Source: Candidatus Omnitrophota bacterium
GTDB taxonomy: Bacteria; Omnitrophota; Gorgyraeia; Aquiviventales; Aquiviventaceae
Direction: 5' to 3'
DNA: 47,428 bases
Assembly (NCBI GenBank): GCA_016192545.1
Contig: JACPTX010000016.1
Coordinates: 1-47,428 of the forward strand
Part shown: one piece after another, positions 32,597 to 40,762 of the stretch
Position numbering within the stretch: the stretch's first letter is position 1
How the letters are laid out: every line of letters begins with the position of its first letter
Notes under the pieces: model-generated
Told to the model about the DNA's origin: nothing
The model's database searches: none
The model's input: the letters and a program-made list of their open reading frames with translations, nothing else
Program-made: the position numbers and the translations under genes

Positions 32597-33398
32597 GAGC
32601 GTTCCGGAGCCGTCGCCCGCCGGCGTCTACGCCTACCCCCGCTACTACGCCATCGGCTATCAGTGGAACACCAAAGCCGAGTGCGATTTTCTCGAGGCGT
32701 GCATGCTGCAATTCGCCCGCCGCAAGGCCGCCGGGGTGCTGGATATCGGCTGCGGGGCCGGGCGCCATCTGCTGGAGCTGGCCGGCCGCGGCTACACAGC
32801 CAGCGGCTTCGACCTGCGCCCTGAGATGGTGCAGTTCGTCAAGGACGCGGCGAAGCAGGCCGGCCTTGCCGTGACGGTGTTCCAGGACGACCTGCGCACC
32901 GCCACGCTGAGCGGCCGCTTCGACCTGGCCTTCTGCCTGATGGACACGTTCCGGTTCCTGCTCACCAACGACGAGATCATCCGGCACCTGCGCGAGGTGG
33001 CCGAGCACTTGAACCCCGGCGGCCTGTACGTCACCGATTTCTGGATCCCGACCAAGTGGGATCAGATCGCCAACGAGATCTACCAGTGGGAGCAGACCGA
33101 AGGCGACACGACGGTGCGGGTGTTCTACGTGCAGCATCCCGACTCGGTCAACCCGGTGAGCCAGACCTTCGAGGACGAGCTGGTGTTCAAGGTGGAGGAG
33201 GGGGAGACGTCCAAAGAAATCCACGGGACCCGCACCCGCACCCGCCTGATCATGCCGCAGGAGTTCCAGGCGCTCGTCATGGCCTGCGGCGCCTTCGACC
33301 TCGCCGGCGCGTTCTCGGATTTCGACCTCATCAAGACCCTCGAACCCTCCTGTATCTCATGGCGCATGGTCAGCGTCCTCAAGAAGCGCGCCCCATAG
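32595..33398 (+). CDS. Class I SAM-dependent methyltransferase
   Basis: The 267-aa protein has a Rossmann-fold SAM site VLDIGCGAGRHLLELAGRGY, GFDLRPEMVQFV, LAFCLMDTFRFLLTNDE, and HLNPGGLYVTDFW. It resembles methyltransferases with a C-terminal beta insertion (YVQHPDSVNPVSQTF...LVFKVEEGE). No substrate can be assigned. The ATG sits on the end of the repeat element, with no separate ribosome-binding site. Confidence 0.86.
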   Translation: MSVPEPSPAGVYAYPRYYAIGYQWNTKAECDFLEACMLQFARRKAAGVLDIGCGAGRHLLELAGRGYTASGFDLRPEMVQFVKDAAKQAGLAVTVFQDDLRTATLSGRFDLAFCLMDTFRFLLTNDEIIRHLREVAEHLNPGGLYVTDFWIPTKWDQIANEIYQWEQTEGDTTVRVFYVQHPDSVNPVSQTFEDELVFKVEEGETSKEIHGTRTRTRLIMPQEFQALVMACGAFDLAGAFSDFDLIKTLEPSCISWRMVSVLKKRAP

Positions 33399-33430
33399 CC
33401 TGATTCCAACTTCCCCCGGCCAAGTTTCGG

Positions 33431-33473
33431 CGAAAATTGCTTGACTTGTTATTTTCGTTTATGTATATTTTCG
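33431..33473 (+). promoter_or_regulatory. Promoter and candidate operator of the Fic gene
   Basis: TTGACT (33441-33446), 17-bp spacer, TATATT (33464-33469); the ATG is ten bases further. CGAAAAT (33431-33437) and two copies of ATTTTCG (33450-33456, 33467-33473) overlap the promoter. Since the Fic protein ends in a winged helix, these may be its own operator. Confidence 0.68.
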
Positions 33474-33479
33474 ATAATA

Positions 33480-34634
33480 ATGAAAACCCCAGAGCAGCAT
33501 CCAGGCCGGCAAATCCGCACCCCGCAGGGCTACGCGGCGTTTGTGCCTGACCCTCTGCCGCCCAAGCTCACCTGGAGCCCTCTCCTCACCAGGGCGTTGT
33601 CGGACGCAGACCGGCTCATCGGCCAATTGGCCGGCGAGGGCGGCCGTCTGCCCAACCCCCATCTCCTGATCCGTCCCTTCGTGCGCCGGGAAGCGGTGCT
33701 GTCGAGCCGGATCGAAGGCACCCAGGCGACGCTCGGCGAGCTGCTCGCCGCCGAAGCGGGAGCGGTGGTGGATCGCAGCCCGGACGATTTGCAGGAGGTG
33801 GCCAACTATGTGGTGGCGCTGGAATACGGCATCAAGCGCCTGAAGACCTTGCCGTTGTCGCTGCGGCTGATGCGGGAACTGCATCAGCACCTCATGGCCG
33901 GCGTTCGAGGGGAGCGCGCCACACCCGGCGAATTCCGCCGGTCGCAGAATTGGATCGGCCCGCCAGGATGCACGCTGGCCAACGCCTCATATGTCCCGCC
34001 TCCGCCGGCAGAGATGGACGCGTGCCTCAAAGACTGGGAGCGGTTCCTGCATGACCGAGCCCTTCCGCCCCTGGTCCAGACGGCCTTGCTGCATTACCAG
34101 TTTGAGGCGATCCATCCCTTCCTGGACGGCAACGGCCGCGTCGGACGGCTGCTGATCACCCTGTTCTTGGTTGAGCGGGCGATTTTGCCGACTCCGCTGT
34201 TGTACCTCAGCGCGTTCTTTGAGGCGACGCGCTGGAGCTATTACGACCACTTGAGGGACGTCACGGAACGCGGGGAATGGGAAGCTTGGCTCCACTACTT
34301 CCTCAACGGCGTGGCCAGGCAGTCCGAAGACGCGCTGGGGCGTGCGGCGCGGATCAACCAGCAGGTCGCGGCGTGGAAGAAAGCGGCAAGCGGAAATGGG
34401 TCGAAGATCACCGTGCAACTGATCGAGGCGTTGGCCGCGAATCCCTACCTGACCATCCCCATGGCTGCCAAGCGCTTCCGTGTCGCGTTTACCACCGTCC
34501 AACGAGCAGTGGCGCGTCTGGAGCGTCTGAGGATCGTGCAAGAAGTCAGCGGGCGGCAACGACGCCGCACCTACTGTGCAACAGCTCTGTTGAAGATCCT
34601 TGAAGAGCCGGCACAGCTGGCCCCCCGTACCTGA
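33480..34634 (+). CDS. Fic-domain AMP-transferase with C-terminal winged helix
   Basis: The 384-aa protein has a Fic_N domain (about 15-95), the autoinhibitory motif SSRIEG (S/T-x-x-x-E-G type, acting in cis), a Fic core with the canonical HPFLDGNGRVGRLL, and a C-terminal winged-helix region (NPYLTIPMAAKRFRVAFTT). Fic proteins transfer AMP or other groups to hydroxyl side chains of proteins; the inhibitory Glu implies regulated activity. No antitoxin partner is adjacent, as expected for the intramolecular class. The ATG at 33480 follows a strong AT-rich promoter. Confidence 0.93.
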   Translation: MKTPEQHPGRQIRTPQGYAAFVPDPLPPKLTWSPLLTRALSDADRLIGQLAGEGGRLPNPHLLIRPFVRREAVLSSRIEGTQATLGELLAAEAGAVVDRSPDDLQEVANYVVALEYGIKRLKTLPLSLRLMRELHQHLMAGVRGERATPGEFRRSQNWIGPPGCTLANASYVPPPPAEMDACLKDWERFLHDRALPPLVQTALLHYQFEAIHPFLDGNGRVGRLLITLFLVERAILPTPLLYLSAFFEATRWSYYDHLRDVTERGEWEAWLHYFLNGVARQSEDALGRAARINQQVAAWKKAASGNGSKITVQLIEALAANPYLTIPMAAKRFRVAFTTVQRAVARLERLRIVQEVSGRQRRRTYCATALLKILEEPAQLAPRT

Positions 34635-34635
34635 C

Positions 34636-35349
34636 ATGCTCGCTCGTGCCCTTGTCCTGCTCGTGTTGGCGGCGCCGGCCGCGTGGGCGGCGGATACCTA
34701 CGAGGAGCTGCGTGGGCGGATGATACAGGAGCAGATCGCCTCCGGCGCCGACGGCCGGCTGCCGGTCCGCGACTCCCGGGTGCTGGCGGCGATGCGCCAG
34801 GTGCCGCGGCATCTGTTCGTGCCCGCCGAGGTCCGCCATCTCGCCTACACCGACCAGCCGCTGCCCATCGGGGAAGGGCAGACCATCTCCCAGCCCTATA
34901 TCGTCGCGCTCATGACGGAACTCGCCCAGCTTGAACCCGGCGAGAAAGCCCTGGAAATCGGCACCGGCTCCGGCTATCAGGCCGCGGTGCTGGCCGCGAT
35001 CACGGAGGAGGTCTACTCGATCGAGATCCTGGAGCCGCTGGCCCGGCGCGCCGAGCAGACCCTGCGCGACGCCGGCGTCACCTCGGTCCGCATCCGCGCC
35101 GGGGACGGCTACCTCGGCTGGCCTGAGGCCGCGCCCTTCGACGCCATCCTCGTCACGGCCGCGGCACCCCGCGTCCCTCAGCCGCTGGTGGATCAATTGG
35201 CCATGAACGGCCGGCTGGTCTTGCCCCTCGGCGAGCTGTTCCAGGAATTGATCGTCCTCACCAGGACGCCGGCCGGCGTGCAGGAGGAACGCGTCATCCC
35301 TGTGCGATTCGTGCCGATGGTGGGCCAGGTCCAGGAGCCGGCTCCCTGA
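34636..35349 (+). CDS. pcm: Exported protein-L-isoaspartate O-methyltransferase
   Basis: The 237-aa protein has the PCMT motifs AMRQVPRHLFVP, LPIGEGQTISQPYIVALM and LEIGTGSGYQAAVLA (SAM site). PCMT repairs damaged Asp/Asn residues. An N-terminal hydrophobic signal (MLARALVLLVLAAPAAWA) precedes the domain, so this version is likely periplasmic. The ATG at 34636 directly follows the Fic stop. The 3' end overlaps smpB (TGATG). Confidence 0.92.
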   Translation: MLARALVLLVLAAPAAWAADTYEELRGRMIQEQIASGADGRLPVRDSRVLAAMRQVPRHLFVPAEVRHLAYTDQPLPIGEGQTISQPYIVALMTELAQLEPGEKALEIGTGSGYQAAVLAAITEEVYSIEILEPLARRAEQTLRDAGVTSVRIRAGDGYLGWPEAAPFDAILVTAAAPRVPQPLVDQLAMNGRLVLPLGELFQELIVLTRTPAGVQEERVIPVRFVPMVGQVQEPAP

Positions 35350-35834
35350 TGGCCAAGAAGGCCGAGCCCGGTTCCTCCACCCTCGCCACCAACCGCAAGG
35401 CCCGCCGCGACTACCACATCTTCGACACGGTCGAGGCGGGCATCGTCCTGCTGGGGCCGGAGATCAAGTCCCTGCGCGCCCACCGGGCCTCGCTCGATGA
35501 CAGCTTCGCCCGGATTGATGAGGGCGAGGCGTTCCTGTATAATATGCATGTCAGCCCGTACGAACAGGGCGGGTGCTACAATCCCGGCGACCCGACGCGC
35601 GTTCGCAAGCTTCTCCTGCACCGTTCCCAGATCGAGCGGCTCATCGGACGCCTCAGTCAGCGGGGCCTGGCGCTCATCCCCTTGCGGCTCTACCTCAAGC
35701 ACGGGCTGGCCAAGGTCGAGCTGGCCCTGGGCAAGGGGAAGAAGCTCTATGAAAAGCGGGAGACGATCCGAACGCGCGAAACCGAACGCGAGATGCGTCG
35801 TCTCGTCCGAACCAGACAGAAACGGGGGCGATGA
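35349..35834 (+). CDS. smpB: SsrA-binding protein SmpB
   Basis: SmpB binds the tRNA-like part of tmRNA and places it in stalled ribosomes for trans-translation. The 161-aa protein has TNRKARRDYHIFDTVEAGIV, GPEIKSLRAH, FLYNMHVSPYEQGG and a basic tail needed to mimic an anticodon. It is followed immediately by its partner RNA; the last 11 bases of smpB are also the first 11 of ssrA. Confidence 0.96.
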   Translation: MAKKAEPGSSTLATNRKARRDYHIFDTVEAGIVLLGPEIKSLRAHRASLDDSFARIDEGEAFLYNMHVSPYEQGGCYNPGDPTRVRKLLLHRSQIERLIGRLSQRGLALIPLRLYLKHGLAKVELALGKGKKLYEKRETIRTRETEREMRRLVRTRQKRGR

Positions 35835-36267
35835 GAATCGATTCGGATTAGGAGCGCTGTGAGGGGCATGCCGAGGTGGTCAGGAGGCCTCGTGCCGAAA
35901 GGCACCCCCGAGGCTTGATTTGCACCGTAAGGGGCAAATCATCGGGGGGAAAACACCTGACGCCAATACAAGTGCCAACTACGACGCTGTAGCAGAAGCG
36001 GAAGCAATTCTGGCTTCTGAGGCACTCGTCGTCGCCTAACTAGGCGGCGCCGTCCGCCGGGCCGGCCTGCAGACCCGGATGGGCGTCTAGGGCAGGCTGG
36101 TCGTGACCTGCGCCGCTGAGGATCACGGCGAGGAGCAATCAGTGGCTCGGTTCCGCCAAGCTGGCTCTGCGAGCGGGGCGGGACGACGGCTCAATGCAGG
36201 GCTACGCATGTAGAGGGCTCACGCACTCGATCCGAAGACGCGGGTGCAATTCCCGCCGCCTCCACCA
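35824..36267 (+). ncRNA. ssrA: tmRNA
   Basis: The acceptor 5' strand GGGGGCG (35824-35830) pairs with CGCCTCC before ACCA (CCA end 36267). The T arm is GCGGG-TGCAATT-CCCGC; the loop has G where TTCRANN has the second T. GCATGCCGAGG (35867-35877) matches tmRNA pseudoknot 1. The tag frame ends at TAA 36037-36039. With the resume codon best placed at GCC 35974 the peptide starts ANYDAVAEAEA and ends ASEALVVA (21 residues). A resume codon at 35962 would add four residues. About 70 bases of extra hairpins lie within pseudoknot 1. Confidence 0.93.
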
Positions 36268-36294
36268 ATTTTCGGCCAAGGGGCCGAAAATTGG
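36265..36294 (+). terminator. Hairpin at the ssrA 3' end
   Basis: CCAATTTTCGGCC-AAGG-GGCCGAAAATTGG is a perfect 13-bp stem starting in the CCA end of tmRNA. It likely ends the transcript or guides 3' processing, but no T tract follows. Confidence 0.65.
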
Positions 36295-36333
36295 TGTCCT
36301 GAAGCCCGCAGGGCTGAAGGACTACTACTGTTC

Positions 36334-36376
36334 ATGGTGTCCTGAGCGACGCGAAGGACTTCCACAATGACACCAT
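36334..36376. repeat. Palindromic repeat downstream of ssrA
   Basis: The arms ATGGTGTC (36334-36341) and GACACCAT (36369-36376) enclose CCTGAGCGACGCGAAGGA, akin to the GAGCGAGCGAAGCGAG repeat in pgeF. GGTGTCCTGA also occurs 43 bases earlier (36293), so this is a partly duplicated unit. Confidence 0.6.
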
Positions 36377-36393
36377 AACGGAAAGGCGGCCGC

Positions 36394-36543
36394 ATGGCGC
36401 ACGTGAACTATCAATTTGAGAAGCGGAGGAGGGATTTGGAAAGGAAACAAAAGCAAGAAGCCAAACGCCAGCGCAAACTGGAACGAAAGAAACTCCAGGG
36501 CACCGAGCCGCCGGCGACACCCCCGCTAGCCCCGCCTATCTGA
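36394..36543 (+). CDS. Small highly basic helical protein (49 aa)
   Basis: ATG 36394 begins MAHVNYQFEKRRRDLERKQK and continues with dense Lys/Arg/Glu/Gln, a probable single charged helix, to about residue 34, then a Pro-rich end (TEPPATPPLAPPI). A weak purine-rich site (GGAAAGG) precedes it and a strong terminator follows. I recall similar short basic proteins in other bacteria with no known function; binding to nucleic acid or ribosomes is only a guess. Confidence 0.7.
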   Translation: MAHVNYQFEKRRRDLERKQKQEAKRQRKLERKKLQGTEPPATPPLAPPI

Positions 36544-36570
36544 TCCGGGCCGGCCCCGGTCCCTCACTTC

Positions 36571-36608
36571 ACACCCCTGCGCTCCCCCTGAGCGCAGGGG
36601 TGTTTTTG
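36571..36608. terminator. Bidirectional intrinsic terminator
   Basis: ACACCCCTGCGCT (36571-36583) pairs with AGCGCAGGGGTGT (36591-36603) and is followed by TTTTT. It separates the small basic protein gene from the convergent ATPase gene. Confidence 0.88.
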
Positions 36609-36619
36609 TGTCGGAACGC

Positions 36620-37774
36620 CTACACCGAAAGCGTACGGAGTTGGCGGAGAGGGACCACGGACACGCGCGGCGAAAGGTGGTAGGCCTTGTCCCCAGGATA
36701 GAGCACCCACAGGTGGGCCAGCGAAAGTTCCTCCAGCGCGGTGTGCATGCTCCTGGTCAGAGTGGGGGCATCGCCGTACTTGGCTTCGATGCCCCAAAGC
36801 TTGCCCTTGTGCGGGAAGACGAGATCCAGCTCGGGGCCCGTATGGACGGCCCAGAAGAAGGCGTCCTGCTCCCTGAGGTTCACATGCTGAATCGCCTGTT
36901 CCAGCGCAAACCCCTCCCAGGACGCGCCAAGCTTGGGGTGGCGAAGGACGTCATCACGGTCTTCCAGCCCCAGGAGCGCGTGCAGGAGGCCTGAGTCCCG
37001 GAAGTAGACTTTCGGCCGCTTGACGAGCCGCTTGCTCGTGTTGTACGACCAGGGTTGAAGTTGCCGGATGAGGAACGTCCCAGACAGGAGGTCGAGGTAG
37101 CGCCGAGCCGTGGCATCGGAAAACGAGAGACTGCGGCCGATCTCGGAGGCGTTGAAGAGCTGGCCGTGGTAATGGGCCAGCATCGTCCAGAACCGCCGCA
37201 GGGTCGGCGCCGGGATGCGCAAGCCCAGGTTCGGGATATCCCGTTCCAGAAAGGTCGTGACGAAGTCCTGCCGCCACTGAAACGACGCCGGCGCACTCCC
37301 TGCCAGATATGACCTGGGGAACCCGCCACGCACCCACAGCCGCTGGACCGCGTCCTCCGGGAGGATGTCCAGCGAAAAGCCGCCGAGTTCCAGATAGCTG
37401 ATCCGCCCGGCGAGCGACTCCGAGCTTTGCGCGATCAGGTCCCGTGAGGCGCTCCCCAGGATGAGGTATGTGGCGTGAGGCTGCTTGTCCGCCAGCACCC
37501 GGAGGATGGGAAACAGCTCCGGCCGACGCTGAATTTCATCGATCACCACGAGCCCGGTCAGCCCTTCCAGGGCCAGCAGGGGCTGCTCCAGCCGGGCAAG
37601 GTCCCGGGGATCCTCCAGATCGAAGCGATGCACCGGACCGCGGCCCTGTCGGCGCGCGAGTTGCTTCGCCAGGGTGGTCTTGCCGCACTGGCGAGGCCCC
37701 AGGATGGCCACCACCGGGGCCTCCTTGAGCCGGGCGTCGAGCAGCCGGAGTTCCTTGGTGCGCGGGATTTCCAT
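36620..37774 (-). CDS. AAA_14/DUF4143 ATPase
   Basis: The 384-aa protein has Walker A GPRQCGKTTLAKQ, Walker B LVVIDEIQRRPELF, an RRYLDLLSGTFLIRQLQPW segment typical of the C-terminal DUF4143 part, and a final region (ALEQAIQHVN, GIEAKYGDAPT) resembling a restriction-like fold. These proteins are widespread and variable; function is unknown, with links to mobile regions. A TATACT box nine bases before the ATG again gives a very short leader. Confidence 0.88.
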   Translation of the reverse strand: MEIPRTKELRLLDARLKEAPVVAILGPRQCGKTTLAKQLARRQGRGPVHRFDLEDPRDLARLEQPLLALEGLTGLVVIDEIQRRPELFPILRVLADKQPHATYLILGSASRDLIAQSSESLAGRISYLELGGFSLDILPEDAVQRLWVRGGFPRSYLAGSAPASFQWRQDFVTTFLERDIPNLGLRIPAPTLRRFWTMLAHYHGQLFNASEIGRSLSFSDATARRYLDLLSGTFLIRQLQPWSYNTSKRLVKRPKVYFRDSGLLHALLGLEDRDDVLRHPKLGASWEGFALEQAIQHVNLREQDAFFWAVHTGPELDLVFPHKGKLWGIEAKYGDAPTLTRSMHTALEELSLAHLWVLYPGDKAYHLSPRVSVVPLRQLRTLSV

Positions 37775-37783
37775 GGCGAAGGT

Positions 37784-37789
37784 AGTATA
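37784..37789 (-). promoter_or_regulatory. -10 box of the AAA_14 ATPase gene
   Basis: TATACT on the minus strand lies nine bases before the ATG (37774). The -35 region is not clear. Confidence 0.45.
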
Positions 37790-37936
37790 CCATGAAAAAC
37801 CAATATCCTATATCGAAATTTCATCACCCATCCTGCCTCACGCTTCCTGGCCCGGCTTCAAGCGAAGGGGGTTTATTTTTGCCCCCGCCGCATGTATACT
37901 GACGGCAACCCCCTCAAAATTACCTTACTTCTTTTG

Positions 37937-38290
37937 ATGCCATCAAACCAGATTCGGCGGTTGACAGAGAAAATAAAGCAGTTTCGCGACGAGCGAAATT
38001 GGTCGCAGTTCCACAATCACAAGGACATGGCTCTCTCACTTGTTTTAGAGGCCGCGGAAGTTCTTGAGCATTTTCAGTGGAAGAATTCTGAAGAAATTGA
38101 ACGACATGTGAAGGATCAAAAAGAGGAATTGGCTGATGAACTCGCAGATGTCGCCATGTTTCTTCTTGAGTTGGCAGACAACATAGGAGTTGACCTTGGG
38201 GAAGCCATCGAGAAGAAACTTGGGAAGAACGCTTTGAAGTATCCCATTGAAAGGGCGAAGGGAAAACACACAAAGTACACTCGCCTCTAA
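37937..38290 (+). CDS. MazG-like nucleotide pyrophosphohydrolase
   Basis: The 117-aa all-alpha NTP-pyrophosphatase has the MazG pattern SLVLEAAEVLEHFQW (first EExxE-like acids) and ADELADVAMFLLELAD (metal-binding ExxD). KYPIERAKGKHTKYTRL closes the protein. Such enzymes hydrolyse NTPs or dNTPs to monophosphates and often sit in stress or phage-related loci. ATG 37937 fits the domain start. It ends two bases before the large nuclease-ATPase gene, so both are probably one operon. The region is visibly more A+T-rich than upstream. Confidence 0.87.
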   Translation: MPSNQIRRLTEKIKQFRDERNWSQFHNHKDMALSLVLEAAEVLEHFQWKNSEEIERHVKDQKEELADELADVAMFLLELADNIGVDLGEAIEKKLGKNALKYPIERAKGKHTKYTRL

Positions 38291-38292
38291 GC

Positions 38293-40689
38293 ATGCGGCT
38301 CTACGAAGGTACCATCAAAGAGTTTAGCGATGATGTGACAAACAACCGGTTAGCCGATCGCATCAGACGTAATTACACAAGCCACTATCACAGAGACCCG
38401 CCCGAGTCCGAATACCGCGCGTGGCAGCAATCCTTAAACGTTTTAAACAACTCCTTCCTTTCCTCCTCACTTGTCGAAAACAGAATCATTGTTGAGTTCG
38501 AACTTCCTTACTCCTCCCGACGTATCGATGTGCTCCTCTTCGGGACAGGAGCGGATGATAAAGAAAACGTTGTGCTGATCGAATTGAAACAGTGGTCCAA
38601 TGAATACGTGGAGGATTGCGAGACAGAAGGGAATGTTATTGTGGATTATGGGAGCCGAAAAACGGAGGAAGCCCACCCGTCATTGCAGGTGCAGGGTTAT
38701 CACTTCGACTTAAAGGATTTTTTTGCAATATTCGAAGAGCAAAGTACGATGGGACTCAGCTCCTGCTCCTATTGTCACAATTACGCGAGAGGGGCTCCGG
38801 AAAACATTTTGTTTTATCCAAAGTTCTCCAAACTCATAAAAAGTTATCCGGTGTTTGCAAAAGAGGATGTCATTGAGCTTGGGCATTACTTAAGAGAACG
38901 TTTATCCAGAGGATCTGGCCTCGAGGTCTTTAACCGGTTTATAACAAGTCCCATCCGCCCATCTCGGAAGCTGCTGAATCACACCAGCGAAATGATCAAT
39001 CAACGGCAGATATTTAATCTCATTGACGACCAAATCGCCGCATATAACGCGATCATGCATCGAGTCAAAGGTCTCGCAAAAAGTGCTTCCAAGTCGATAG
39101 TCATTGTTAAGGGTGGGCCTGGAACAGGCAAATCAGTTATTGCGCTTGAGGTCATGGGTGAACTGATGCGTCAGGGGAAGGTTGTCTATCATGCGACGGG
39201 CTCATCGGCCTTCACCAACACCCTGCGCAAGATAGTAGGTCGTCGGGCCAGGAATTTGTTCGGGTTCTTCTTCAGTTTCACCAAACATAAGGACAATGAG
39301 ATCGATGTGCTTATCTGCGACGAGGCGCATCGAATACGAACTGACAGTAACGATTACGGCGTTCCTTCGAAGTACCGATCACGCAATCCGCAAATCATAG
39401 ATCTCATTCGGCCAGCAAAGCTCTCTATTTTCTTTATTGATGAGTGGCAAGTTGTGCGACCGAAGGAGATCGGTAGTATCCGGCTTATTCGGGAGGCGGC
39501 GACGAGGGCCGGCATCAGCGAGAACAATATAGCCGAATTCGAGTTGACAACCCAGTTCCGATGCTCTGGCTCCGACGCCTATCTTCAGTGGCTCGACAGA
39601 ATGCTAGGTGTGAGGGATTCCGAGATCGGCGCCTTCGACAACAGAATGGAGTTCAGGATTTTTGATGACCCAATGCAGCTTAAGTCGGCTATCGCCATGC
39701 GGAACCAGGAGAAGGCGAACTCTGCGAGGCTTGTGGCGGGTTTCTGTTGGCCCTGGAGCAAGCCAAGAGCGGACGGCTCATTGGTGAATGACGTTCGGAT
39801 TGGTACATTCGAGATGCCTTGGGAAAAAAAGGACAAGTTCTGGGAATGGGCTACGCATGAGGCCGGCATGGAGCAAGTGGGTACAGTTTACACGGCCCAA
39901 GGGTTTGAGTTTGACTATATTGGCGTGATTTTTGGCAATGATCTGGTATATGACGAACGGGAAGCGGGCTGGGTAAGTCGGCCCGAACGTTCACACGACT
40001 CTATGGTTAAGCGGAACAACGCAGACCTAACAAGGCACCTAAAGAACGTGTATCGGGTGCTCATGTCACGTGCCCACAAGGGTGTTTACGTGTATTTCAT
40101 GGACAAAGGGACGGAGAGATATTTCAGGCAGCAGTTAGCCCTTGGCGAATCCAAGGGAGAGGTAAGCGAGCGCTCAAGTGCGGAACAGGTTGATGATCTT
40201 CTCAAGAGCATTTTTTCGACCGATGATGAGATTCCAGAGGGGAAAAAGTATTCCGAGTATTTACCAGTCTATTCCCTGAAGGTTGCTGCTTCCGCTTTTC
40301 GGGAAGGGCAACACGCGGAGATATCTGGATGGAGGCGCTTGAGCGTTCCATCACGTCTGACAAAGGAGCATTTCATAGCAAAAGTGGTTGGAAAATCGAT
40401 GGAACCAACGATTCCTGACGGCAGCCATTGCGTCTTCCGAAAGGATAGGGGCGGCTCACGCAACGGTCTAGTTGTCTTAGTGGAATCCAAGCGCATTTCC
40501 GACCCAGAAAACGGGCAAGGGTATACCGTGAAACGGTATCATAGCGAAAAAGAATTTTTTACCGACGGTACCTGGCAACATAAAAAGATCATCCTTTCTC
40601 CGGATAACAAGAAGTTTGAAGACATTGTGTTAGAGGACGTCCCTCCAGGAGAATTCCACGTGGTGGCAGAATTTATTTGCTGTCTATAA
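38293..40689 (+). CDS. PD-(D/E)XK nuclease - DUF2075 ATPase - S24 peptidase fusion
   Basis: The 798-aa protein has three parts. Residues about 60-105 show a PD-(D/E)XK pattern, RRIDVLLF (Asp79) and VVLIELKQW (Glu97, Lys99). Residues 265-620 form a DUF2075-type helicase/ATPase with Walker A GGPGTGKSVIA (from 274), Walker B DVLICDEAHR, TTQFRCSGSD, GTVYTAQGFEFD and RVLMSRAHKGVYVY. Residues about 680-798 form an S24/LexA-like peptidase with Ser702 in VVGKSMEPTIPDG and Lys747 in YTVKRYH. The chain combines DNA cutting, ATP-driven remodelling and a possible self-cleaving sensor. Its role in phage defence is inference from context. Confidence 0.83.
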   Translation: MRLYEGTIKEFSDDVTNNRLADRIRRNYTSHYHRDPPESEYRAWQQSLNVLNNSFLSSSLVENRIIVEFELPYSSRRIDVLLFGTGADDKENVVLIELKQWSNEYVEDCETEGNVIVDYGSRKTEEAHPSLQVQGYHFDLKDFFAIFEEQSTMGLSSCSYCHNYARGAPENILFYPKFSKLIKSYPVFAKEDVIELGHYLRERLSRGSGLEVFNRFITSPIRPSRKLLNHTSEMINQRQIFNLIDDQIAAYNAIMHRVKGLAKSASKSIVIVKGGPGTGKSVIALEVMGELMRQGKVVYHATGSSAFTNTLRKIVGRRARNLFGFFFSFTKHKDNEIDVLICDEAHRIRTDSNDYGVPSKYRSRNPQIIDLIRPAKLSIFFIDEWQVVRPKEIGSIRLIREAATRAGISENNIAEFELTTQFRCSGSDAYLQWLDRMLGVRDSEIGAFDNRMEFRIFDDPMQLKSAIAMRNQEKANSARLVAGFCWPWSKPRADGSLVNDVRIGTFEMPWEKKDKFWEWATHEAGMEQVGTVYTAQGFEFDYIGVIFGNDLVYDEREAGWVSRPERSHDSMVKRNNADLTRHLKNVYRVLMSRAHKGVYVYFMDKGTERYFRQQLALGESKGEVSERSSAEQVDDLLKSIFSTDDEIPEGKKYSEYLPVYSLKVAASAFREGQHAEISGWRRLSVPSRLTKEHFIAKVVGKSMEPTIPDGSHCVFRKDRGGSRNGLVVLVESKRISDPENGQGYTVKRYHSEKEFFTDGTWQHKKIILSPDNKKFEDIVLEDVPPGEFHVVAEFICCL

Positions 40690-40762
40690 AACCTGGGGGG
40701 CAGGCTCAATTGCGCCGCTTGGCTAACGTTCAGCTGGCACAGTTGGAGTGCCGCACTTCTCT

